From: JAQVEM01 sp964616545
Lineage (GTDB): Bacteria; Actinomycetota; Humimicrobiia; Humimicrobiales; Humimicrobiaceae
Direction: 5' to 3'
Length of the DNA stretch: 27,243 bases
Assembly: GCA_964616545.1 (NCBI GenBank)
Contig: CAZTUA010000007.1
Location: 1-27,243, forward strand
A program made the position numbers and the translations under genes. Below are positions 8,774 to 17,667 of the stretch, one piece after another. The notes under the pieces were generated by a model. The model searched no databases, was not told where the DNA came from, and worked only from the letters and a program-made list of their open reading frames with translations. How positions within the stretch are numbered: the first letter of the stretch is position 1; every line of letters begins with the position of its first letter.

Positions 8774-9028
8774 ATGGGCAAAAGAAGAGGTAAAATAATT
8801 TTTTTTATAGTGCTGGCCGGAGGTATACTTGGAGCTGTTCTGGGCCATATATTAAGAGACGTGGTTCCGATTCTGGACGAGGGGTTAAAAGTTGGTACTG
8901 ATTCCCTGAGTTTTAATATGTATTTAATAGATATAAATTTCGGCATACATATAAACGTTACCCTTGGTGCTATAATAGGAATACTTATTGCTTTTTTGCT
9001 GGCTGATGTTGGAAGAAGAAGACAATAA
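8774..9028 (+). CDS. DUF4321 family small membrane protein
   Basis: This 84-residue protein has two hydrophobic segments (about 9-27 and 55-77) separated by a short loop, and a basic C-terminus. The pattern GAVLGHILRD ... FGIHINVTLGAIIGILIAFLLA matches what I know as DUF4321, a family of unknown function that often sits just before maf/mreB in Clostridia and relatives. The ATG at 8774 follows AAGGTGA at 8764-8770. The gene overlaps the proposed maf start by 23 nt. The position suggests an envelope or morphogenesis connection, but no function is established. Confidence 0.8.
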   Translation: MGKRRGKIIFFIVLAGGILGAVLGHILRDVVPILDEGLKVGTDSLSFNMYLIDINFGIHINVTLGAIIGILIAFLLADVGRRRQ

Positions 9029-9638
9029 AAAAGAACTAATTCTGGCTTCTGCTTCTCCAAGAAGAAAGGAAATACTCAAGCTCTGCGGGCTGGATTTCAG
9101 GATAATCAGGCCGGAGGATTTTAAAGAGAAGCAGTACGGGAATCCCTATACAACGGTTAACCGGAACAGTATCGCCAAGGCTAAAAATGTATATAGCTGT
9201 TTAAAGAAAAAGGGGCCTGAAAAAGGGAAATCGGTCAGCAGCAGATTTCTAATTGCCGGTTTTGACACTCTGGTATATATAAAGGGAAAATCTCTGGGAA
9301 AACCGGCTGACAGACAGCAGGCAATTGATTTTTTAAACCTTCTATCTGGAAGAGTTCATAAGGTTATAACGGGAGTCTGTGTTTTGGAAAGTTTTTCAGG
9401 AAAGTATATTTTTGATACTGTATCCACCGGTGTTAAGTTCCGGAAGCTGGCGGCAGGTGAGATTGAAAGTTACACAGAAAGGGAAAATGTGCTTGATAAA
9501 GCCGGAGCATATAATGTTCTTGGATACGGCAGTTTACTGGTGGAGAAAATAAATGGCTGTTTTTATAATATAGCAGGAGTTCCTGTAGCAAAATTTGTGG
9601 ATTTATTAAAGGAATTCGGGTTTAATGTTATTGATTAA
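9006..9638 (+). CDS. maf: Maf-like nucleoside triphosphate pyrophosphatase
   Basis: Maf proteins hydrolyse non-canonical or pyrimidine nucleotides (dTTP/UTP, or m7GTP in the YceF type) to monophosphates. The signature SASPRR is at residues 15-20. The central block GFDTLVYIKGKSLGKP and LSGRVHKVITGV, and the late block AYNVLGYGSLLVEKI, match the family. The ATG at 9006 (210 residues) is preferred, with TTG 9009 possible. The upstream TTG at 8988 adds a hydrophobic stretch that is really the other frame of the preceding gene. There is no clear ribosome binding site, so translation is probably coupled to DUF4321. The substrate type cannot be told from the sequence alone. Confidence 0.9.
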   Translation: MLEEEDNKKELILASASPRRKEILKLCGLDFRIIRPEDFKEKQYGNPYTTVNRNSIAKAKNVYSCLKKKGPEKGKSVSSRFLIAGFDTLVYIKGKSLGKPADRQQAIDFLNLLSGRVHKVITGVCVLESFSGKYIFDTVSTGVKFRKLAAGEIESYTERENVLDKAGAYNVLGYGSLLVEKINGCFYNIAGVPVAKFVDLLKEFGFNVID

Positions 9639-9659
9639 CTAAAGGAGTTGATAATACAG

Positions 9660-10688
9660 ATGTTTGATTTTTTCTTAAATGTAATAGGAAGGGATATGGG
9701 TATTGACCTGGGAACGGCCAATACTCTTGTATATGTCAAGGCGAGTGGAATAGTTCTGGAGGAGCCTTCTATTGTGGCAATTGACAGGGAGAAGAAAAAA
9801 ATACTTGCCGTTGGCAAAGAGGCAAAGACCATGGTAGGCAGGACTCCTGATAACATAGTGGCAATAAGGCCCTTAAAGGACGGAGTAATTGCAGATTTTG
9901 AAACAACAGAAAAAATGCTAAGGTATTTTATCCAGAAAGTTCATAAAAATATAGGTTTTGCCAGACCCAGAATAGTTATCTGTGTACCGTCAGGAATTAC
10001 ACCGGTTGAGAAAAAAGCAGTGGTTGAAACTACCGAACAGGCCGGGGCAAGAGCAGCTCATATAATTGAAGAGCCCCTGGCTGCAGCAATAGGTGCGGGT
10101 CTTCCCATAGATGAACCCATAGGCAGCATGATTATAGATATAGGCGGCGGAACTTCCGAGGTAGCTGTTATATCTCTGGGAGGAATAGTTGTCAGCCAGT
10201 CACTGCGTATTGGAGGGGATGAAATGGATGAAGCAATAACTTTTTATTTAAAAAAGGAGCATAACCTTTTCCTCGGAGAAAGGACAGCGGAGAAGGTAAA
10301 AATGGAAATTGGTTCTGCGTTCCCTCTCGAAAATGAGGAAAAGATGGAGATAAACGGAAGAGACCTTGTAACGGGCCTCCCGAAGACAATTATTATTACA
10401 AGCCAGCAGATAAGGAAAGCACTTGAAAAAGTACTGGGCGATATTGTAAATTCTGTTGTTGAAGTGCTTGACATTACACCTCCGGAACTTTCTTCAGACA
10501 TTATGAAAAGAGGCATTATGATGGCGGGAGGAGGTTCATTGCTTAAAGGATTGACCGAAAGAATAAGCAGGGAAACGCATTGTCCTGTGCATCTGGCCGA
10601 TGACCCGCTTGGAGCGGTGGCTATAGGAGCGGGAAAATGTGTTGAAAATTTCAGTACCTTAAAAAAATATCTAAGACTCCCAAAATAG
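9660..10688 (+). CDS. mreB: Rod-shape-determining actin homologue MreB
   Basis: MreB polymerises on the inner face of the membrane and positions the elongation cell-wall machinery. The phosphate-1 motif GIDLGTANT is at residues 14-22. Other conserved blocks are PSGITPVEKKAV, EEPLAAAIGAG, IIDIGGGTSEVAV and GGGSLLKGL. The length of 342 residues is normal. The ATG at 9660 is the conserved MFDFF-type start. AAGGAG lies at 9642-9647 and a TTG at 9648 abuts it, so that TTG is unlikely. It opens the mreB-mreC-mreD-mrdA-rodA run. Confidence 0.96.
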   Translation: MFDFFLNVIGRDMGIDLGTANTLVYVKASGIVLEEPSIVAIDREKKKILAVGKEAKTMVGRTPDNIVAIRPLKDGVIADFETTEKMLRYFIQKVHKNIGFARPRIVICVPSGITPVEKKAVVETTEQAGARAAHIIEEPLAAAIGAGLPIDEPIGSMIIDIGGGTSEVAVISLGGIVVSQSLRIGGDEMDEAITFYLKKEHNLFLGERTAEKVKMEIGSAFPLENEEKMEINGRDLVTGLPKTIIITSQQIRKALEKVLGDIVNSVVEVLDITPPELSSDIMKRGIMMAGGGSLLKGLTERISRETHCPVHLADDPLGAVAIGAGKCVENFSTLKKYLRLPK

Positions 10689-10719
10689 CTTTTTTGCATT
10701 CAATCTATAATAATAGCCA

Positions 10720-11529
10720 ATGGTTACATTAAATAGAAGATTCAGAAACTTTATCGTTCTCGGCTTAATAATTATTCTCTGCCTGATAGTTATTACGGTA
10801 AGCTTCAGAGAATCCGGATTAATAAAAAAAATCAAAGTTGAAACCGTTGATTTTTTTAAACCGGTGCAGGAAAAGCTTCACTCTGCTGTAAGTCCGTTTA
10901 TACGCTTTATTAATTACATAAGAGACTATATAAACCTGAGGGAGAAGTATATGGAGCTTCAGGCAGAAAATTCCAGATTAAGAAAAGAATATGCGGATAA
11001 TATAAACCTCAGGGTTGAAAACGATTCTTTACGAAAACTGCTTGATGTAAAACTCAGAGAAGACTATGAAATCATCACAGCAAGAGTGATAGGCTTTTAC
11101 GAGAGCAGCTGGCAGTCAGAAGTTATCTTAAATACAGGAAGCGGCGAGGGTATAAGGGAAGGGATGGCAGTAATTAGTGAAGAGGGGCTGGTTGGAGTTG
11201 TTATACAGGTTGGCGACAGCTCATGCAACGTAAGGCTTATAAACGACCCACAGAGCTCTATCGGAGCCAGGATATTATCCTCAAGGGAACCAGGTATTGT
11301 AAAAGGAAGTTATGATAAAGAAATCATGCTGGATTATATTCCGGCGGATGAACCAGTATTTAAGGGGGATATAATAATCACATCCGAATACAGTAATTTA
11401 CCCGGCGAGATTTTAATAGGGCGCGTAAGCAGGGTCACCGAAAATGCAGATGAACTTTATAAGATAATTGAAATAGAGCCTTTTGCCGATTACAGGAAAA
11501 TGGAATATGTTATGGTGCTGAAGAAATAA
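10720..11529 (+). CDS. mreC: Rod-shape-determining protein MreC
   Basis: MreC is the extracytoplasmic scaffold that links MreB/MreD to PBP2. It has one N-terminal membrane helix (about 10-29), a coiled coil (about 67-112, LREKYMELQAENSRLRKEY), and the double beta-domain typical of MreC from about 113 (ARVIGFYESSWQSEVILNTG, GVVIQVGDSSCNVRLI). The length of 269 residues is normal. There is no recognisable Shine-Dalgarno before the ATG at 10720, and the upstream gap to mreB is only 31 nt. Confidence 0.93.
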   Translation: MVTLNRRFRNFIVLGLIIILCLIVITVSFRESGLIKKIKVETVDFFKPVQEKLHSAVSPFIRFINYIRDYINLREKYMELQAENSRLRKEYADNINLRVENDSLRKLLDVKLREDYEIITARVIGFYESSWQSEVILNTGSGEGIREGMAVISEEGLVGVVIQVGDSSCNVRLINDPQSSIGARILSSREPGIVKGSYDKEIMLDYIPADEPVFKGDIIITSEYSNLPGEILIGRVSRVTENADELYKIIEIEPFADYRKMEYVMVLKK

Positions 11530-11576
11530 AAATGTAAGTACAGATATTAGTAAAGAACCAGATAACAGCGGGAACC

Positions 11577-12101
11577 ATGAAAATTTTTTCTAAGATATTA
11601 CATTTTTTTATATTAATAATATGCTTGCTGGTGCAGATAGCTTTTTTTGAATACCTGAAGATGTTTTCGATAAGTTTTGATTTAATTATGGTGGTTGTAA
11701 TAGCTATAGCCCTGTTTGACGGCACACTCTGGGGCATATTATCCGGATTTGCAGCCGGCATGATGCTTGACCTTATGGTAGGAAATGTTGTGGGAATAAG
11801 TGCTTTTATTTATACAATTAATGCGTTTATCGTAAGAAAAATGGTGACCGCAGGTTTTAAATCAGTCTGGCGAACTTTTGCTTTTATTGTTTTTTTAGTC
11901 ACGGAGATTAATATATTGCTGACAAATTTGATGCGTTATTTATTTAATTATAATATTAACCTGTTTGGTGTATCTCTGGAAATGATGATTGGACCGGCCT
12001 GTAATATTATTTTAATGTTTATGATTTTTCCCCTTATAAGAATTAGTTCTGGCAGGGGCAGGGAGATTGAATTTGTATTCAAACAAGAAGATAAGATTTA
12101 G
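11577..12101 (+). CDS. mreD: Rod-shape-determining membrane protein MreD
   Basis: The 174-residue protein is almost entirely hydrophobic, with about five membrane helices. It carries the MreD-like segment ALFDGTLWGILSGFAAGMML after the second helix. MreD sequences diverge quickly, so the call rests on topology, length and position between mreC and the PBP2 gene. Its 3' end overlaps the next gene by about 29 nt, implying translational coupling. Confidence 0.88.
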   Translation: MKIFSKILHFFILIICLLVQIAFFEYLKMFSISFDLIMVVVIAIALFDGTLWGILSGFAAGMMLDLMVGNVVGISAFIYTINAFIVRKMVTAGFKSVWRTFAFIVFLVTEINILLTNLMRYLFNYNINLFGVSLEMMIGPACNIILMFMIFPLIRISSGRGREIEFVFKQEDKI

Positions 12102-13929
12102 AATTTTATTCTATCTGCTGATAATAATATTGATTGTTATGATATTAAGGCTCTACTTTTTACAGGTAATGAGCGGAGACCTTTACGCTGAACTTGCCAC
12201 TCAGAATGTTAGCAGGGAAAAGACCACTCCTGCTTCGCGCGGCAATATTTATGACCGCAATGGAAAACTGCTGGTTAAAAGTGTCCCGGTTAAAGCTGTA
12301 GCAGTACAGCCACATATCATTCTAAATAATGAGGAAGTCATGCGGATTCTAAGCGATTGCCTTAATATACCGTATTACAGGATAAAGACAAAAGTGGAAA
12401 AGAGCAATGTATCTTATATAGAGAGAGTTATTGTAAAACAGGATATTGATGCATCTGAGATGATTTATATTGAGGAAAACAGCTCCAAACTTCCCGGGGT
12501 GGAAATAATTGATGTGTATCTGAGGGAATACAGTTATGGTGCTCTTGCATCACATATACTGGGGTATACCGGAGAGATTGATGAAGAAAAGTTAAAATCG
12601 GAAAAGTATGAATATAATTATGAAGGCGGTGACCAGATAGGATTGGCAGGTCTGGAAGAAACATATGAGGGCATACTGAGGGGCAGAAAGGGAAAAGTAG
12701 TATATGAAGTCGACCCTCTCGGAAGACCTGTTAATATACTGGAAGAAGTTGAGCCAATCAGGGGAAGCGACCTTTATTTGACAATTGATATTGATTTGCA
12801 GAGGGTTGTGGAGAAAACGCTGTATCAGGCCATACAGGAAGTAAGGGAGAAAAAAGTTTCGGGAACAGATGAATATTACAATGTTCCGGGAGGTGCTGCG
12901 GTGGTGCTTGATCCGGACAATGGGCAGATACTGGCTATGGCAAGTTATCCCACATATGAACCCGGAATTTTTACAGGCGGGATATCAACGGAAAACTGGA
13001 ATTATCTGCTGGACCCGGAAAACTGTAATCCCCTGCTTAACAGAGCGGTTAAATCTTTTCCGGCAGGTTCGGTAGTTAAAATAGTTCCGGCCTACGCAGG
13101 TCTTGCAGAGGGAATAATAACGGAGAGCAGCAGGTTTAACTGTGCGGGAACATGGACGGTACTGGGGAAAGACTACCCAAAATACTGCTGGCTGAAATCG
13201 GGCCATGGCAGTCTTAATGTAATAGGGGGAATAAGGCATTCTTGCGATATTTATTTCTACAATGTGGGATATGGTCTTTATTCAAAAAACAATAATGCAG
13301 AAGAACTTCTCCAGAAATATTACAGGATTTTTGGATTCGGCTCTTTAACCGGCAGCGCTCTGCCTGACGAGGATGCAGGCCTGGTCCCTGATAGAGAATG
13401 GAAAAGTGATTATTTTAAGGACCAGGAGGGATACTCCGTATGGTTCCCGGGCGATACCGTTAACATGTCCATAGGCCAGGGTGATTTAATGGTAACTCCT
13501 CTTCAGGTAGCACAGGCTTTTTCAATTATTGCTAACAGCGGTATAAAATACAGGCCCCATCTGAATAAAGAGATAAGGAATAACGAAGACATTGTGTTTA
13601 CCGACAGCTCACTGGAAAATTACGAGGATCTGGAACTGGATAAAAATTTCATAGAAACAATAGAGGAAGGCCTTGTAGAAGTAATTAAACCCGGCGGAAC
13701 AGGTTACAGCGCATTCAGGGATTTTCCGACGGACAGTATTCCGGTCGCCGGGAAAACCGGTACTGCAGAATTTTTTGGGAAGCAGGACTATGCCTGGTTT
13801 GCATCCTATGCACCCGTAGATGACCCGGAATATATTGTTGCTGCAATGCTTGAAGAAGGTGGAGGAGGAGGCAGCAATGTTGCTCCTCTTGTAAAGGAAA
13901 TATATAAATACTTATTTAATGTTAACTGA
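12073..13929 (+). CDS. mrdA: Penicillin-binding protein 2, elongasome transpeptidase
   Basis: This class B PBP cross-links peptidoglycan during cell elongation together with RodA. It has one N-terminal membrane helix (about 9-30), a dimerisation domain beginning at RGNIYDRNG, and a C-terminal transpeptidase domain. The active-site motifs are S333-V-V-K336, S390-C-D and K561-T-G-T. The usual PGSTFK context is replaced by AGSVVK. A Cys pair plus His lies between the first two motifs. TTG at 12073 is chosen because GGGAG at 12061-12065 lies 7 nt upstream; TTG 12067 is also in frame but too close to that site. The length is 618 residues. The FtsI family is the alternative, but the mre context settles it. 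Confidence 0.95.
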   Translation: MYSNKKIRFRILFYLLIIILIVMILRLYFLQVMSGDLYAELATQNVSREKTTPASRGNIYDRNGKLLVKSVPVKAVAVQPHIILNNEEVMRILSDCLNIPYYRIKTKVEKSNVSYIERVIVKQDIDASEMIYIEENSSKLPGVEIIDVYLREYSYGALASHILGYTGEIDEEKLKSEKYEYNYEGGDQIGLAGLEETYEGILRGRKGKVVYEVDPLGRPVNILEEVEPIRGSDLYLTIDIDLQRVVEKTLYQAIQEVREKKVSGTDEYYNVPGGAAVVLDPDNGQILAMASYPTYEPGIFTGGISTENWNYLLDPENCNPLLNRAVKSFPAGSVVKIVPAYAGLAEGIITESSRFNCAGTWTVLGKDYPKYCWLKSGHGSLNVIGGIRHSCDIYFYNVGYGLYSKNNNAEELLQKYYRIFGFGSLTGSALPDEDAGLVPDREWKSDYFKDQEGYSVWFPGDTVNMSIGQGDLMVTPLQVAQAFSIIANSGIKYRPHLNKEIRNNEDIVFTDSSLENYEDLELDKNFIETIEEGLVEVIKPGGTGYSAFRDFPTDSIPVAGKTGTAEFFGKQDYAWFASYAPVDDPEYIVAAMLEEGGGGGSNVAPLVKEIYKYLFNVN

Positions 13930-13948
13930 GGATAAATAAGGAAATGCA

Positions 13949-15148
13949 ATGATAAAAAATAGGAAAAAAGGCCTGGACGATCTGGAAAATTACGGTAAAG
14001 AGAAAAAAATACTGGTATTTGATTTTGTGTTATTTTTTTTGGTGCTGGCCATTGCATCTTTTGGCCTTCTTATTATTTACAGTGCAACCAGGGAGACTCT
14101 GCCCGGGGGAGTAACCGACCCCCAGTATTATTTGAAAAGACAGCTAATAAACCTGGCAATAGGAATTTTTCTATGTATTGCTATTCAGTTTGTTAATTAC
14201 AGGATAATTAAGAGATTCTGGTGGCTGTTTCTGGGTGCAGGCATTTTGCTCCTTCTTGCAGTACAGTTCTTTGGCTTTGAAGTATACGGATGCAAAAGCT
14301 GGATAGATTTCGGGTTTACAACTATCCAGCCTTCGGAATTTTCAAAAATTTTTATGGTGATAAGCCTGGCTGCGGTTCTTTCAAAGTGGCGCGGCGAAAA
14401 GGTGCCGCGGATAACGTTTAAAAAGGTTGCCCTGTCGCTGGTTATAGCGCTGTCATTCATAACATTTGTATTGCTGGAGCCGGATTACGGAACTGCGCTG
14501 ATATATTTTATTGTATATATGGGTCTGTTATTTTTATCCGGGGCCAACTTTTTATATTTCCTGGCAATACTGGGAGCAGCAGCAGGGGGAATTATATTTG
14601 CCCTGAACGCCAACCTGGTAAAGCAATATCAGCTGGACAGAATACTTGTTTTTTTAAAACCGGATGCATACCCGGCTGAAGGTGCGGGCTATAATCTATT
14701 TCAGTCAAAGCTGGCAATAGGCTCGGGAGGAATTTTCGGGAAAGGACTTTTTCTTGGGAGGCAGACAAATCTGAATTACGTTCCGGAGCATCATACCGAT
14801 TTTATATTTTCCGTTGTTGGAGAAGAAATGGGCTTTTTTGGTGCTGTTATCGTGTTACTGGTTCTTGGTATTATTGTATGGAGATGTTTTTACCTTGCAT
14901 TAAATTCCTCCGACGCTTTTGCAATGCTAATCGGTTCCGGGGTGGGCTTTATTATTTTATCCCAGATGATTATAAATATCGGCATGACCATAGGTATTAT
15001 GCCCATTATAGGAATTCCACTTCCTTTCCTGAGCTCCGGGGGCTCCAGTCTCATCAGCATACTTCTCGGCATCGGTCTTGTGGAAAATATTTATATATGG
15101 CGGGAAGCAAGAAAAGAGCATGAAATAGCCTATCAGCAATTTAAATAA
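13949..15148 (+). CDS. rodA: RodA, SEDS-family peptidoglycan glycosyltransferase
   Basis: RodA polymerises lipid II into glycan strands and works with PBP2. The protein has 399 residues and about ten membrane helices. It shows the SEDS blocks FIIYSATRE-like LLIIYSATRET near the start, SWIDFGFTTIQPSEFSK, LLEPDYGTALIY, LAIGSGGIFGKG, PEHHTDFIFSVVGEEMGF and, near the end, GIPLPFLSSGGSS. The ATG at 13949 is preceded by AAGG at 13938-13941. RodA and FtsW are paralogues; adjacency to mreBCD-mrdA indicates RodA. Confidence 0.95.
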   Translation: MIKNRKKGLDDLENYGKEKKILVFDFVLFFLVLAIASFGLLIIYSATRETLPGGVTDPQYYLKRQLINLAIGIFLCIAIQFVNYRIIKRFWWLFLGAGILLLLAVQFFGFEVYGCKSWIDFGFTTIQPSEFSKIFMVISLAAVLSKWRGEKVPRITFKKVALSLVIALSFITFVLLEPDYGTALIYFIVYMGLLFLSGANFLYFLAILGAAAGGIIFALNANLVKQYQLDRILVFLKPDAYPAEGAGYNLFQSKLAIGSGGIFGKGLFLGRQTNLNYVPEHHTDFIFSVVGEEMGFFGAVIVLLVLGIIVWRCFYLALNSSDAFAMLIGSGVGFIILSQMIINIGMTIGIMPIIGIPLPFLSSGGSSLISILLGIGLVENIYIWREARKEHEIAYQQFK

Positions 15149-15167
15149 ACCTGCTGGCAGAAATAAC

Positions 15168-16973
15168 ATGAAAGAAATTAAAAAAATAAATTTTGATATG
15201 CTGGAAAAATTGCTGGAGAACATAGAAAAACCCGGCAGATACATAAACAGGGAAATAGGGGCAAAGAGTAAGAGTCTCACGGAAACGGATAGTTCTTGCG
15301 CCAGAGTTTTAATGGCCCTTGTATTTCCCGATGTATATGAAGTCGGGATGTCAAACCTCGGTCTCCAGATTCTTTATGATATTATAAATAAGCACAGGGA
15401 TTTTTCAGCAGAGAGAGTTTTTTCACCATGGATAGATTTTGAGAAAAAATTAAGGGAACTTGATACAAAGATTTTTTCTCTTGAAAACAGGATATTTCTT
15501 GACTGTTTTGATATTGTCGGGTTTACGGTCCAGCATGAGCTTTTATATACCAACATATTGAATATACTTGACCTTGGGGGGATAAATATCCATGCGGAGC
15601 AAAGAGATGAAAAATCGCCGATAATATGCGCGGGAGGACCCGCGGTTGTAAATCCCCAGCCAATTTCCAGATTTATGGATTTTTTTGTTATAGGAGACGG
15701 AGAAGATATAATAATCCGCATTCTGGAAGTGGTAAAAGCTTATAAAGAACACAGAAAAGAAAAAAAATGGTTCCTGGGTGAAGTAAGAAAGCTTGAAGGC
15801 ATATATGTCCCGGGTTTCTACAGGTTCTATTATTCTCCTTCAGGGTTGATTGAGAAAATTAAACCGGAGAAAAAAGTAAAAAAAGCGATAGTCAGGGATC
15901 TTGATAAGTTTGGGATAGTCCAGAATCCTGTAATACCGAATATCAAAACAGTGCATGACAGATATATAGTGGAGATTATGAGAGGTTGCGGCAGGGGCTG
16001 CAGGTTCTGCCAGGCAGGCATTATTTACAGGCCGGTGCGCAAAAGAGAAGTAGAGTCTTTAATAAAACAGAGTTCAGAGGGATTAAAAAATACAGGCTAT
16101 GATGAAATTTCTTTTCTATCGCTCTCTTCATCTGATTACAGAGAGATAGAGCATCTGATTTACAGTACGGTGAACTCCCAAAAAATGGGAAGACTTTCAA
16201 TTTCAATGCCTTCGCTGCGTCTGGACAGCTTTAAATTAAGATTACTGGAACTTATACAGAGCGGCAGAAAAACCGGGCTTACTTTTGCCCCGGAAGCGGG
16301 AAGTCAGAGAATGAGGGATATAATAAATAAAAATATAAAAGAAGATGAAATGATTGAATGCATAAAAATGGCTTTCGGCATGGGCTGGGATAAAATAAAA
16401 CTTTATTTTATGATAGGCCTGCCTTTTGAAGAGAATGAAGATATCCAGGCAATAGTGGAGCTTATTAAAAAAATAATATATGCTGCAAAGGTAAAGCTTC
16501 CCCGGAAGAAGCTGCCAAGGTTAAAGATTAATGTAAGCATAAATGCTTTTTGCCCCAAGCCTTTTACCCCATTTCAGTGGGTGGGCCAGAATCATCCTGA
16601 AAGTCTGAATGGAAAGTTTAGCCATATTTTAAAAAATGTGCCGGGAAGATATGCAGATATCAGATGGTCCGATCCGTACAGAAGCATGGTAGAATGCGCC
16701 CTTTCAAGGGGCAATGAACTGGTATGTGATGCGGTGGAGCATGCGTGGAAAAATGGCGCAAAATTTGATAACTGGTCAGACTTTTTTAATTTTGGCATCT
16801 GGGAGAAAGCATTTAGAAAAACCGGTCTGGATATCGGTTTCTTTACCACAAGGGTTTTTGCAGAAGACGAAGTGCTGCCGTGGGACGTAATTGATATAGG
16901 GACCGGTAAAAAATTTTTATTAAGAGAGTATGAGAAATCAAAAAAATATGCAGGACACCAGAATAAGGTTTAA
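15168..16973 (+). CDS. TIGR03960-type B12-binding-domain radical SAM protein
   Basis: The 601-residue protein has an N-terminal region with the cobalamin-domain-like pattern (VFPDVYEVGMSNLGLQILYD, then CAGGPAVVNPQP around residue 160). A radical SAM core follows, with the cluster-binding cysteines C274-x3-C278-x2-C281 in RGCGRGCRFCQAG. This is the family TIGR03960 as I know it, nearly always fused to or next to the DUF2344 protein, as here. The pair precedes rng in Actinomycetota and Clostridia. The reaction is not established; a tRNA/rRNA modification role is only inferred from the neighbours. Its 3' end overlaps the next gene by 44 nt. Confidence 0.92.
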   Translation: MKEIKKINFDMLEKLLENIEKPGRYINREIGAKSKSLTETDSSCARVLMALVFPDVYEVGMSNLGLQILYDIINKHRDFSAERVFSPWIDFEKKLRELDTKIFSLENRIFLDCFDIVGFTVQHELLYTNILNILDLGGINIHAEQRDEKSPIICAGGPAVVNPQPISRFMDFFVIGDGEDIIIRILEVVKAYKEHRKEKKWFLGEVRKLEGIYVPGFYRFYYSPSGLIEKIKPEKKVKKAIVRDLDKFGIVQNPVIPNIKTVHDRYIVEIMRGCGRGCRFCQAGIIYRPVRKREVESLIKQSSEGLKNTGYDEISFLSLSSSDYREIEHLIYSTVNSQKMGRLSISMPSLRLDSFKLRLLELIQSGRKTGLTFAPEAGSQRMRDIINKNIKEDEMIECIKMAFGMGWDKIKLYFMIGLPFEENEDIQAIVELIKKIIYAAKVKLPRKKLPRLKINVSINAFCPKPFTPFQWVGQNHPESLNGKFSHILKNVPGRYADIRWSDPYRSMVECALSRGNELVCDAVEHAWKNGAKFDNWSDFFNFGIWEKAFRKTGLDIGFFTTRVFAEDEVLPWDVIDIGTGKKFLLREYEKSKKYAGHQNKV

Positions 16974-17667
16974 ATTTTGTAAAAAGAATGAATTCAAATA
17001 CCTGTCGCATCTGGATATATCAAGAATAATCAAGCGCGCCCTGGGAAGGGCCGGGTTCAGGGTGTTATACAGCAGGGGTTACAATCCAAAACCAAAGATA
17101 GGTTTTAGCCCTCCCACTCCCCTTGGTGTAGAGAGTCTTGCCGAATATGCTGATGTGATTATTGACGATAATATAGGTGGCGATGAATTTAAAAGACGAA
17201 TTAATAGAGAATTAAAGGAAGAAATGCAGGTTACCGGAGCAAAAAATATATTTTTGAAGGCCGGCAGCCTGATGAATGAGGTAGGTGTAAGCCTCTATGC
17301 TTTTACACTTGATGCTTCTTCTTCCGGCAAAGGCATGATGGATAAACTAAAACGCGATATAAAAGGCGGCCTGTTTGAGAAGTCAGGTTTTTTAAATTCC
17401 ATATACGACATGGAAATTTTACACTCAAAGGAGTCTTCTGATATTATTTTTCTAAAATTATATGGATATGCTAAAATTTTTAAGGAAGAGAGTAATGAAT
17501 TTTTTAAATTTAATAATTTTTATCCGTTTTTTAAGGAACGGTTAAAGGAATATAAAATTAATATAACCAGTGTTAAGAAGGAAGAATTATTTATAATAGC
17601 CGGGGATAAGATTAAAACACCCCTGGAGATAATTCAGGCTGGCGGTAAAGGAGAGCAAAAAAATTGA
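16930..17667 (+). CDS. TIGR03936 / DUF2344 family protein, partner of the radical SAM protein
   Basis: The protein has 245 residues. The N-terminal block RIRFKFCKKNEFKYLSHLD followed by IKRALGRAGFRVLYSRGYNPKPKIGFSPPTPLGVES is the hallmark of DUF2344/TIGR03936. The family is of unknown function and occurs as the C-terminal half or neighbour of TIGR03960 radical SAM proteins. Two starts are possible: ATG 16930 (overlapping the upstream gene by 44 nt) or ATG 16948, which gives the more usual length of sequence before RIRF. Neither ribosome binding site is convincing. The stop overlaps the TTG start of rng by 4 nt. Confidence 0.9.
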   Translation: MRNQKNMQDTRIRFKFCKKNEFKYLSHLDISRIIKRALGRAGFRVLYSRGYNPKPKIGFSPPTPLGVESLAEYADVIIDDNIGGDEFKRRINRELKEEMQVTGAKNIFLKAGSLMNEVGVSLYAFTLDASSSGKGMMDKLKRDIKGGLFEKSGFLNSIYDMEILHSKESSDIIFLKLYGYAKIFKEESNEFFKFNNFYPFFKERLKEYKINITSVKKEELFIIAGDKIKTPLEIIQAGGKGEQKN